A stretch of DNA of 64,000 nt, taken from the NCBI GenBank assembly GCA_018350325.1, contig JAEVLN010000004.1, positions 3,162,001 to 3,226,000 on the forward strand. The letters are read 5' to 3'. The stretch's first letter is position 1. Each line of letters begins with the position of its first letter. The position numbers were made by a program, and so were the translations under genes. The notes under the pieces were generated by a model. It saw only the letters and a list, made by a program, of their open reading frames with translations, was not told the origin of the DNA and searched no databases. Positions 1-10,800 of this stretch are shown here, one piece after another. This DNA is from Globodera rostochiensis. Lineage: Eukaryota; Nematoda; Chromadorea; Rhabditida; Heteroderidae.

Positions 1-863
1 GGGCCCGTTCAACAGCACTTGGTTCATGTTCTGCGACTGACCCTAAAACGGTTCAGTTGAACAAACATTTCGACAAATTATTATTTTCTTCGCTGTCTGT
101 CCACCCACCAAATTGTATCCGACTTGGCTGCCCAAAAGTGTGCCGACCGTGCCGAGAAGGGCGCCTCCGAGTGCCGCGCCTTTCCACATGCCGTGCCCAT
201 GGCTCTTCTCCTTTTTGTTCATTGGTCGTTGACGTTGTCGTTGCGGTCGCCGCATTCCCCTACCGTATGGTGCCGTCCTACCGTAGGCCGCCCCTCTCCT
301 AAAACATTTAAAACAAAAGCCATTGCCGCCTCCAATTTGGCCTGCCTGTATTGTTGTGCCGCCCGAGGCCGTTTTGCGCCCCTCCGGCGTCCGTTGCCGA
401 CGTCATCGTCCCCATGGAACTTCCTCTTCCGGATGCGTCCGCCTCCTCCCGCTCTTCTTGTCCCTCCCTTCTCTTCCTTCTCCTCCTCCTCCTCTTCCTC
501 CTCTTCTTCCTCTTCCTCTTCCTCACTTCCATTTTGGTGCCGCTGTTCTCGCTGACTCAACGGAGCATTTCGTTTCGTGCGATTGACGGCGATCATTTTG
601 TCGGCCGTTTTTAGACCGGAAGTGATCGCTAAATTGGACTTTTTGAGTTCGCCCGAGGGCATTGTTAAAGATATCATTTAAATTCATAAAAAAGTTTGTT
701 CAAAAATCTAAATTATAAATATAAAAGAGTTAAATGAAGGTTAGCCAATCTCTAAAATGTTAAATTACTTACGCATTGGGACGGATCCGATCGGACCGAT
801 TTTGGAGACGGCCAAGAAAACGATCAGGTGGAAGAGAAGCAAAAGCAACGGCAAAAAGTTCAT
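1..863 (-). CDS. small secreted or membrane protein with Gly-rich tail (partly resolved)
   Basis: Exon 1 (863-773) starts at a clear ATG and encodes a classic signal peptide (MNFLPLLLLLFHLIVFLAV), ending at a GTAAGT donor in phase 1. An acceptor at 629-630 continues in phase into a basic stretch (TSGLKTADKMIAVNRTKRN) that runs into a Glu-rich low-complexity tract at about 480-530. A further exon from about 298 down encodes a basic segment, then a Gly-zipper-like hydrophobic run (GAALGGALLGTVGTLLGSQ), reading to about 43. The middle junction is unresolved because the best donor (phase 1) and acceptor (phase 2) disagree, so an exon may be missing. The family is not recognised; a small secreted or membrane-inserted protein is an inference from the hydrophobic segments alone. 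The Glu tract could equally be intronic. Confidence 0.45.
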
Positions 864-2054
864 TATCAACTCAATAATAATTATTTATTTTTTCAGAGAA
901 GCTATTGGCATGGCAAAAAAATCATTAATTTGAAGTAAAATAAATTTTTATTGATTTGATGATGGTTTTTATTAAATAAAATTAAAGCAAAGGGGAGGGG
1001 GATGGGTGGGTATTTATTTCCTGATTTGCAACCTTAAAAAAGTCGGTTAGAGTAGCGGGTTGGCATGCAGCCAGGTGGCAGCTGGCATGCACCGAGTGGG
1101 GGCATGCAGCGATCTTGCAGCTGGAGTGAGGCTGAGCGAGCTGACAGGTGGCGTATTGGCATGCAACGAGCTGACAAGCAGCGAGTGGGGGCATGCAGCA
1201 ATCTGGTAGTTGGTGAGTTGGCATGCAGCAAGTGGGGCATGTAGCGAGCTGGTAGGTGGCGAGTTGGCATGCAGCGAGCTGGCAGATGGCGAGCTCGCCC
1301 ACTTTTCTCTTCCTTGTTCCTATTCCATGCCCTCCTTTATTATTTCCGCGTCGTCTTTTGTTCATCCATTCATTCTTCATTCATTAGTCTCTTCTTCTCT
1401 CAAAGTTCCATTCATGCCAATTTGCCCATCCGTTCATCCCTTGCGGGGAGATTCGCACAAATTGGTCTTTGCTGCGGGAAATGAGGGAGGGGCAGAAGAC
1501 GAAGACCCAATTCCTCCCAGGCACTTCTGGGGCAAGGTTAATAACGCCGCGTCCTTTCCTCCGCCTTCCTTCCGCTGATCTTCCGGAAGACTTTGAGGGG
1601 ATTAACCTCAGCGGCGAAGAAATTGACGCAATAAATCCCTCCCCCAGGGGGAAGAGATGGGAGGGGAGGGGGGGGGGGAGGGGTCCCCTCGGGGGAAGAA
1701 GATGATCATTCCCCCGGGGGAGAGGGGGAGGAGGCGGGAGATCACTCATTCCCTCCCACTTCCATTCTTCCTCAAAATCCAGCAATTCCTCAATCCTCCC
1801 TTTTCTAGCGCTCCTTCCGGTCACTTGTCCTTTCCTCTGCCGAGTAAATAAGCACCCTCGGGTGCTGAGAATGAAATGAATAGCCCCTCGGGGGGGGGGA
1901 ATATGCGGGAAAGGCCATGCCCGGGAGGGGGAGGGAATGCAATCGGAAGGAGTGAAAAGTTCGGTTGATTTCCTTCGACATTTTGTCGATTTCTTTCTCT
2001 CACATTTCACAAATTTCAGAGGGCCCCCACTCACCTCAATTTTTGATTTCAAAA
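864..2054. other. intergenic; repeats and G/C-rich low complexity
   Basis: No convincing gene. It holds a degenerate repeat block at about 1060-1290, then G/C-rich DNA (about 1640-1930) with several copies of a CCCTCGGGGG-like motif. Frames open across 1384-2070 are Pro/Gly/Arg-rich and look like composition artefacts. The 5' region of the ZP gene must lie at the right edge. Confidence 0.5.
1060..1290. repeat. degenerate tandem repeat with GGCATGCAGC core
   Basis: About a dozen imperfect copies of a short unit combining GGCATGCAGC with GAGCTGGCAG-like words. Translated on the minus strand it yields Cys/Ala/Leu-rich repeats (LATCQLAACQ), typical of translated minisatellite rather than protein. 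Unit length drifts between about 12 and 24 bp. Confidence 0.75.
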
Positions 2055-4678
2055 ATGAATTTGTCTTCAAATTCTGTCAGCTTTACCCTGTGGACTTTTT
2101 ATGTCATTGCCTCCGGCGTCTTTTGCTATGATATTTCGGCAGTTCTGGACAATTTCATCATTGGTCGGGGGCTTAAAGAAAATAAACAAAAAAAAATGTA
2201 AAAATATATTTAGGCACTCCAAAAGTCGTTTGCGGTGAGTCCGAAGTGGCTTTGGACATTATTACCGCTAAACCGTTCATTGGTTAGTTTAGAAACGCTT
2301 TTATTGCGCCAAAATAATACAAAATTAAAATGTTTTGCCTTAGGGAATATTTTCGTCAAAGGCCGTGCCAAAGACACGACGTGCCGACAATCATTCTCCG
2401 ACCCGGCTTTGAGCAATGGCACCAACACTTACATTTTGAGTCTTGGCAAATGCGGCATGCAAAGGCTCCGATCGGTATCGACTAATTAATTTAGCATTTT
2501 AAAACAATAAATTTAAATTCTCAAAAATTGCTGCAGGCAAATCCCCGGGGCATTAACTTTGCCGTCACCGTAGTGGTCTCCTTCCACCCGGCCGGTTTCA
2601 TCACCAAAACTGACCGCGCCTTCCATCTGAACTGCTTCTACACGGAGCCGGACGAAATTGTGACCAGCAGTTTCGAAGTTAGGTATAAATCGAGTTTGAA
2701 TTATTTTTGATAATTTTTGGTATTTATTTTAAATTTCTGATTTAGCCAATTGCCCACCCAAGAACTTAGTGATCAAATGCGAATGCCGAGTTGCCATTAC
2801 TCTGTGCACAGCACAAGTGTCGACGGCGCCGAGCTGAGGTCAAAATAATTCTGAAAACCCAAAATTTTTATTTAATTTTTAAGTTGGGCAAATGTTGGGG
2901 ACGTTGTGTTCCATGTTTGGGAATGTCGAGGCCCTGAAATGGGCATTCTTATCAAAAAGGTTTGAAAAGTTGCAAATTTGCAAATTTGGCTTTTCAGTGC
3001 TTTGTCACGGACGGGGACGGCGAAGACCACGCGGTGGTGGACGAGGACGGGTGGGCGACGGCTTGGGGAGTTGGGAAAACAAAATTATATTTCAAAAAAA
3101 AGTTGTTCACTGGACCATTCACTGCTCAGTGAGGTGACTTATGACAAGGACGGCACCATGCGGGCCCATGCCAAGAGTCAGGTGCCCGATAATCACTGAC
3201 ATACCGTAATTAGGAGCCCGACAATCACTGACATACCGTAATTAGGAGCCCGACAATCCTGACATACCGTAATTAGGAGCTAAATCACTGACATACCGTA
3301 ATTAGGAGCCCGACAATCACTGGCATACCGTAATTAGGAGCCAGACAATCATTGACATACCGTAATTAGGAGCCCGACAATCACTGGCATACCGTAATTA
3401 GGAGCCAGACAATCATTGACATACCGTAATTAGGAGCCCGACAATCACTGGCATACCGTAATTAGGAGCCAGACAATCATTGACATACCGTAATTAGGAG
3501 CCCGACAATCACTGGCATACCGTAATTAGGAGCTCCAAACCAGTGATTTTGCTTACCCAGTGCTAAGACCCGGTTGATTTGATCACTCAAAATTATCTGA
3601 CCTAAACTCATCCTCGTCAAGGTGTTCAAGTACGCGGACTCCAATCAGCTGTTCTTCACATGCCAGGTCATAGCAAGTAACATAATGTTGGGGAACTCAG
3701 ACTCAATATTTTCAGATCAGAATGTGTCAGAAACAAATGGACATGTGCCACGGAATTACGGCGAGTTTATTGGCCCATAAAATCCAATTTTGGGTCTAAA
3801 GCCCTTTTTAAGCCGCCCAAATGTGAGGGAGGGCAAAAGTTAGGCGGAGGAAAGAAACGGAAGGGCAAAAAGGACGGCAAAGACAAGAAGACAGGCCACG
3901 CCCACAGTGAAGACGAACATCGGCCGGATGAGGAGGCGGAGACCGTCGAGGGCGAGCTGAGCGTGGACAGCGACGATACCGTACCCAACCGGACGAGTAC
4001 GGTGGCTACAATAAGAGCGTCGGAGACGACGACAGTTGGGGTAGGCAGATGGTTTCGAAATTGAATGGGGTAAATTGCAGAATCCGTTGAAGGGCAACGA
4101 GACGGTGGTGGACTCGACTTTGGCACAACGGAAGAAGAAGCAACAGGTTCAGAGACCTGCCGTAGCGGAAGAGGAGGAGGACGGCGACGAAGAAGGCCAA
4201 TGGGTCCTGAAGAGGCCGGAGATGGCGCTCAGTCGGAAAAGCCGATCTCTGACGCAAGGTACTGCTTGCCGGGCCCGCCGGTTTCCCATACAAAAAAAAT
4301 ATGCCAACAGATGCCGGAGAACAACTGCTGGAGGTGGACGTTGCCTCCCCGCAAATGTTGGTGCTGGACCAGGAAGACCGTGCTCGGATGGACCCACTTC
4401 GGCGGCAACTCGCTACAACTTCGGCATCTGTGTCGGCAAACGCCGCTCAACAAAGTGCCGGAGACATTTCCGCATCGGATGCCCTCAGGCGAGTGCCGTT
4501 GCTTCCGGACCAGCAACAACAATTGTGCTTATCCCGAGCCGGCCTTGTCCTGCTTGTCCCAGTCGCAATTGCACTGCTTGCCGGTCTCGGCTCCGCCTTG
4601 ACACTGTGCATGCTGCACGCATTTGCGCGTGCCGCCAGAGGCAAAAGGCGTGCGCATTGGACGTCGACGTTTTTTTGA
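2055..4678 (+). CDS. ZP-domain, cuticlin-like transmembrane protein
   Basis: Thirteen exons in consistent phase: 2055-2163, 2214-2282, 2344-2474, 2537-2682, 2746-2838, 2884-2959, 2998-3050, 3103-3181, 3622-3666, 3716-3760, 3813-4040, 4081-4258, 4311-4678 (about 539 aa). The order matches nematode cuticlins: signal peptide, PKVVCGESEV start of the ZP domain, VKGRAKDTTCRQ, NPRGINFAVTVVVSFHP, DRAFHLNCFYTEPDE, DVVFHVWEC, DEDGCSLDHSLLSEVTYD, then VFKYADSNQLFFTCQI and CHGITPPKCEGG. A Lys-rich linker follows, then a C-terminal transmembrane helix (LVLLVPVAIALLAGLGSAL) with a basic tail. ZP proteins polymerise extracellularly and nematode members shape cuticle or aECM; the exact paralogue is not identified. 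Intron 8 holds a minisatellite. The junction in GIT-PPKC appears to use a GC donor (GCGAGT at 3761). Confidence 0.9.
3184..3535 (+). repeat. 31 bp minisatellite with two-monomer higher-order pattern
   Basis: About eleven copies of a 31 bp unit containing CATACCGTAATTAGGAG, inside intron 8 (3182-3621) of the ZP gene. The right half alternates strictly between an A monomer (CCAGACAATCATTGACATACC) and a B monomer (CCCGACAATCACTGGCATACC), giving a 62 bp higher-order unit. Confidence 0.9.
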
Positions 4679-4894
4679 ATTTGAACAATTTTTCACAGTT
4701 TTTTTTCTCTGTTTTAATAAAAATAATTTCGCAAAGAACACAATAATGGCAAAAATGACTCATCGAAATGTATAAAAATTCTGATTAGCTTAACCGAAAT
4801 GCTAATCATTCCTGATCAGTCAGTCATAGTCAATCTTTAAAAGAGTTGAGATATTAACAGAGTTCAAAATGCCATAAATCAATTGAAATATAAA

Positions 4895-7800
4895 TCAGTC
4901 CACGTGAAGAAGCCCTCCGTCGTTTTTCCCACTTGGCAACGGGCCACATTTGGTCGTCCTTTCTCGAATATTGGCCAATTTCAGTGATTCAGATGCTGGC
5001 ACCAGCCGCTGATAGCACAGCAGCCACAGAAAAATGCCAAAGGAAAACAGAAGAATTTCCATCACCCAAATGGGCCGGGGCCCGTAGGTCTGGTAGGCAA
5101 AGCTGTGAGTGATGGCATTTTGAAAAGTTTAAAAGTCCATGTTCCGATCGTTGTCCAACAAACTCCAAATTGATCAGATCATGAACTCCCCCCACTTACT
5201 TGATCAGCGGTGGCCTAAATAAATTCGAGTCTGAACTGCAAAAGTGAATTATATTTACCCGAACAGTATTAACGACTCGCCAACGGAGAAGAATATTCCC
5301 TGCATGGTGCCCTGCTTGATGGGCCCAAGCTGGAAATTTTGATTAACGGCTTGGGCCCCGAACAATTTATGGCCCACAATTTATGGGTCAGGACCCAAAC
5401 CCGCCCTTGGGGCCCACTTACCATGCGCGAGTACAGCGTGTCCAGATTCATTTGGCCAACCGGCATGGCCAACCCAAAACACAACACCAACGCCACGTGG
5501 TATACGTACACATTGATGGCCTAAAATAATCTTTTTCGAATTTTCGTCCATTTTTTGCAATTTGTTGCCTCACCGGAGTGCTGTCGCACCAGCTGTACTG
5601 GCCCCGATCGCATCCATTTGATGCCAAAACCAAAGTCGAAGTTTCGTTTACTGAGAATGATTCAAATTGTCGCTGAACTAAACCACCAAACAAACATATT
5701 TTAGGACATTTTTTAAAGTCAAACAAGATACCGTACCCGTTAATGAGGTATACTGTAAACAATGATAAAATAGTACAAATACAGTATCTACCCTGGGAAA
5801 GGTTTTGCCGGAACTGCGGCCGTGGCATTTGCGTGCCAAGAAAGGGCCATGGGAAGGAGACCACGAAGAATGTAAGCATCAGACACAACTAAATCGCGCG
5901 AATTTGGCCGTGAGACTGGCAATTCTCACCGAGAATAAAATGCACTTGCGCTCTTTGAGGCGTGAAGAAATGCGCATGGAATAGCCCAACGAAATGAGAA
6001 GTCCCATGCCGCCCGTGACCGCTTGGGGGGAGGGGGGGGGGGGATTTGGAAGGATTTTGGGGGGGGGGGGAATAGCCCAACGAAATGAGAAGTCCCATGC
6101 CGCCGTGACGCCTTGGGGGAGGGGGGGGGGGAGTTTGGAAGGATTTTGGGGGGGGGGGGGAAAGCCCAACGAAATGAGAAGTCCCATGCCGCCCGTAACG
6201 CCTTGGGGGAGGGGGGGGGAGTTGGAAGGATTTTTGGGGGGGGGGGGAATAGCCCAACGAAATGAGAAGTCCCATGCCGCCGTGACGCCTTGGGGGAGGG
6301 GGGGGGGGGAGTTTGGAAGGATTTTGGGGGGGGGGGGGATAGCCCAACGAAATGAGAAGTCCCATGCCGCCCGTGACGCCTTGGGGGAGGGGGGGGGGGT
6401 TTGGAAGGATTTTGGGGGGGGGGGGGAATAGCCCAACGAAATGAGAAGTCCCATGCCCCCGTGACGCCTTGGGGGAGGGGGGGGGGAGTTTGGAAGGATT
6501 TTGGGGGGGGGGGGGATAGCCCAACGAAATGAGAAGTCCCATGCCGCCCGTGACGCCTTGGGGGAGGGGGGGGGATTTGGAAGGATTTTGGGGGGGGGGG
6601 GGGGAATAGCCCAACGAAATGAGAAGTCCCATGCGCCCGTGACGCCTTGGGGGAGGGGGGGGGGAGTTTGGAAGGATTTTGGGGGGGGGGGGATAGCCCA
6701 ACGAAATGAGAAGTCCCATGCCGCCCGTAACGCCTTGGGGGAGGGGGGGGGGGTTTGGAAGGATTTTGGGGGGGGGGGAATAGCCCAACGAAATGAGAAG
6801 TCCCATGCCGCCGTGACGCCTTGGGGGAGGGGGGGGGGGGAGTTTGGAAGGATTTTGGGGGGGGGGGGGGATAGCCCAACGAAATGAGAAGTCCCATGCC
6901 GCCCGTGACGCCTTGGGGGAGGGGGGGGGAGTTTGGAAGGATTTTGGGGAGGGGGGGGAATAGCCCAACGAAATGAGAAGTCCCATGCGCCCGTGACGCC
7001 TTGGGGGAGGGGGGGGGGGAGTTTGGAAGGATTTTGGGGGGGGGGGATTTGGAAGGATTTTGGGGGGGGGGAATAGCCCAACGAAATGAGAAGTCCCATG
7101 CCGCCCTAACGCCTTGGGGGAGGGGGGGGGGGGAGAGTTTGGAAGGATTTTGGGGGGGGGGGGGATAGCCCAACGAAATGAGAAGTCCCATGCCGCCCGT
7201 GACGCCTTGGGGGAGGGGGGGGGATTTGGAAGGATTTTGGGGGGGGGGGGGAATAGCCCAACGAAATGAGAAGTCCCATGCCGCCGTGACGCCTTGGGGG
7301 AGGGGGGGGGAGTTTGGAAGGATTTTGGGGGGGGGGGGGGAAAGCCCAACGAAATGAGAAGTCCCATGCCGCCCGTGACGCCTTGGGGGAGGGGGGGGGG
7401 ATTTGGAAGGATTTTGGGGGGGGGGGGGAATAGCCCAACGAAATGAGAAGTCCCATGCCGCCGTGACGCCTTGGGGGAGGGGGGGGGGGAGTTTGGAAGG
7501 ATTTTGGGGGGGGGGGGGATAGCCCAACGAAATGAGAAGTCCCATGCCGCCCGTGACGCCTTGGGGGAGGGGGGGGGGGTTTGGAAGGATTTTGGGGGGG
7601 GGGGGGAATAGCCCAACGAAATGAGAAGTCCCATGCCCCCGTGACGCCTTGGGGGAGGGGGGGGGGGAGTTTGGAAGGATTTTGGGGGGGGGGGGGATAG
7701 CCCAACGAAATGAGAAGTCCCATGCCGCCCGTGACGCCTTGGGGGAGGGGGGGGGAGAGTTTGGAAGGATTTTGGGGGGGGGGGGGAATAGCCCAACGAA

Positions 7801-10800
7801 ATGAGAAGTCCCATCCGCCCGTGACGCCTTGGGGGAGGGGGGGGGGGAGTTTGGAAGGATTTTGGGGGGGGGGGGGGAATAGCCCAACGAAATGAGAAGT
7901 CCCATGCCGCCCGTGACGCCTTGGGGGAGGGGGGGGGAGTTTGGAAGGATTTTGGGGGGGGGGGGGAATAGCCCAACGAAATGAGAAGTCCATGCCGCCC
8001 GTGACGCCTTGGGGGAGGGGGGGGGGGAGTTTGGAAGGATTTTGGGGGGGGGGGGAATAGCCCAACGAAATGAGAAGTCCCATGCCGCCCGTGACGCCTT
8101 GGGGGAGGGGGGGGAGTTTGGAAGGATTTTGGGGGGGGGGGGGAATAGCCCAACGAAATGAGAAGTCCATGCCGCCCGTAACGCCTTGGGGGAGGGGGGG
8201 GGAGTTTGGAAGGATTTTGGGGGGGGGGGGAATAGCCCAACGAAATGAGAAGTCCCATGCCGCCCGTGACGCCTTGGGGGAGGGGGGGGGAGTTTGGAAG
8301 GATTTTGGGGGGGGGGGGGAATAGCCCAACGAAATGAGAAGTCCCTGCCGCCCGTGACGCCTTGGGGGAGGGGGGGGGGAGTTTGGAAGGATTTTGGGGG
8401 GGGGGGAATAGCCCAACGAAATGAGAAGTCCCATGCCGCCCGTGACGCCTTGGGGGAGGGGGGGGGGAGTTTGGAAGGATTTTGGGGGGGGGGGGGAATA
8501 GCCCAACGAAATGAGAAGTCCCTGCCGCCCGTGACGCCTTGGGGGAGGGGGGGGGGGAGTTTGGAAGGATTTTGGGGGGGGGGAATAGCCCAACGAAATG
8601 AGAAGTCCCATGCCGCCCGTAACGCCTTGGGGGAGGGGGGGGAGTTTGGAAGGATTTTGGGGGGGGGGGGAATAGCCCAACGAAATGAGAAGTCCCATGC
8701 GCCCGTGACGCCTTGGGGGAGGGGGGGGGGGGAGTTTGGAAGGATTTTGGGGGGGGGGGGGAATAGCCCAACGAAATGAGAAGTCCCATGCCGCCCGTGA
8801 CGCCTTGGGGGAGGGGGGGGGGAGTTTGGAAGGATTTTGGGGGGGGGGGGAATAGCCCAACGAAATGAGAAGTCCCTGCCGCCCGTGACGCCTTGGGGGA
8901 GGGGGGGGGGGAGTTTGGAAGGATTTTGGGGGGGGGGGGGAATAGCCCAACGAAATGAGAAGTCCCATGCCGCCCGTGACGCCTTGGGGGAGGGGGGGGG
9001 AGTTTGGAAGGATTTTGGGGGGGGGGGGGGAATAGCCCAACGAAATGAGAAGTCCATGCCGCCCGTAACGCCTTGGGGGAGGGGGGGGGAGTTTGGAAGG
9101 ATTTTGGGGGGGGGGAATAGCCCAACGAAATGAGAAGTCCCATGCCGCCCGTGACGCCTTGGGGGAGGGGGGGGGAGTTTGGAAGGATTTTGGGGGGGGG
9201 GGGGAATAGCCCAACGAAATGAGAAGTCCCTGCCGCCCGTGACGCCTTGGGGGAGGGGGGGGGGAGTTTGGAAGGATTTTGGGGGGGGGGAATAGCCCAA
9301 CGAAATGAGAAGTCCCATGCCGCCCGTGACGCCTTGGGGGAGGGGGGGGGGAGTTTGGAAGGATTTTGGGGGGGGGGGGGGGGAATAGCCCAACGAAATG
9401 AGAAGTCCATGCCGCCCGTGACGCCTTGGGGGAGGGGGGGGGAGTTTGGAAGGATTTTGGGGGGGGGGAATAGCCCAACGAAATGAGAAGTCCCATGCCG
9501 CCCGTGACGCCTTGGGGGAGGGGGGGGGAGTTTGGAAGGATTTTGGGGGGGGGGGGGGAATAGCCCAACGAAATGAGAAGTCCCTGCCGCCCGTAACGCC
9601 TTGGGGGAGGGGGGGGGGAGTTTGGAAGGATTTTGGGGGGGGGGGGAATAGCCCAACGAAATGAGAAGTCCCATGCCGCCCGTGACGCCTTGGGGGAGGG
9701 GGGGGGGGGAGTTTGGAAGGATTTTGGGGGGGGGGGAATAGCCCAACGAAATGAGAAGTCCATGCCGCCCGTGACGCCTTGGGGGAGGGGGGGGGGAGTT
9801 TGGAAGGATTTTGGGGGGGGGGGAATAGCCCAACGAAATGAGAAGTCCCATGCCGCCCGTGACGCCTTGGGGGAGGGGGGGGGAGTTTGGAAGGATTTTG
9901 GGGGGGGGGAATAGCCCAACGAAATGAGAAGTCCCATGCGCCCGTGACGCCTTGGGGGAGGGGGGGGGGGAGTTTGGAAGGATTTTGGGGGGGGGGGGAA
10001 TAGCCCAACGAAATGAGAAGTCCCATGCCGCCCGTAACGCCTTGGGGGAGGGGGGGGGAGTTTGGAAGGATTTTGGGGGGGGGGGGGGAATAGCCCAACG
10101 AAATGAGAAGTCCCAGCCGCCCGTGACGCCTTGGGGGAGGGGGGGGGGAGTTTGGAAGGATTTTGGGGGGGGGGGGGGAATAGCCCAACGAAATGAGAAG
10201 TCCCATGCCGCCCGTGACGCCTTGGGGGAGGGGGGGGGGAGTTTGGAAGGATTTTGGGGGGGGGGAATAGCCCAACGAAATGAGAAGTCCCAGCCGCCCG
10301 TGACGCCTTGGGGGAGGGGGGGGGGAGTTTGGAAGGATTTTGGGGGGGGGGGGGGGAATAGCCCAACGAAATGAGAAGTCCCATGCCGCCCGTGACGCCT
10401 TGGGGGAGGGGGGGGGGAGTTTGGAAGGATTTTGGGGGGGGGGGGGGAATAGCCCAACGAAATGAGAAGCCCATGCCGCCCGTGACGCCTTGGGGGAGGG
10501 GGGGGGGGGAGTTTGGAAGGATTTTGGGGGGGGGGGGGAATAGCCCAACGAAATGAGAAGTCCCATGCCGCCCGTGACGCCTTGGGGAGGGGGGGGGGAG
10601 TTTGGAAGGATTTTGGGGGGGGGGGAGTTTGGAAGGATTTTGGGGGGGGGGGAATAGCCCACGAAATGAGAAGTCCCATGCCGCCCGTAACGCCTTGGGG
10701 GAGGGGGGGGGGGAGAGTTTGGAAGGATTTTGGGGGGGGGGGACGCCTCCAAAATGCCTTGTGAAAGCATTGTGTAGATGACCGCCTGCTCACCCGACCA

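Noticed and set aside
124..677. Poly-Ser and poly-Glu frames on both strands
   Set aside because: They come from a CTC/GAG-type low-complexity tract; only the flanking minus-strand segments look like protein.
1384..2070. 228-codon Pro/Arg-rich minus-strand frame
   Set aside because: Driven by G/C-rich composition, no domain, and it overlaps the start of the ZP gene region on the other strand.
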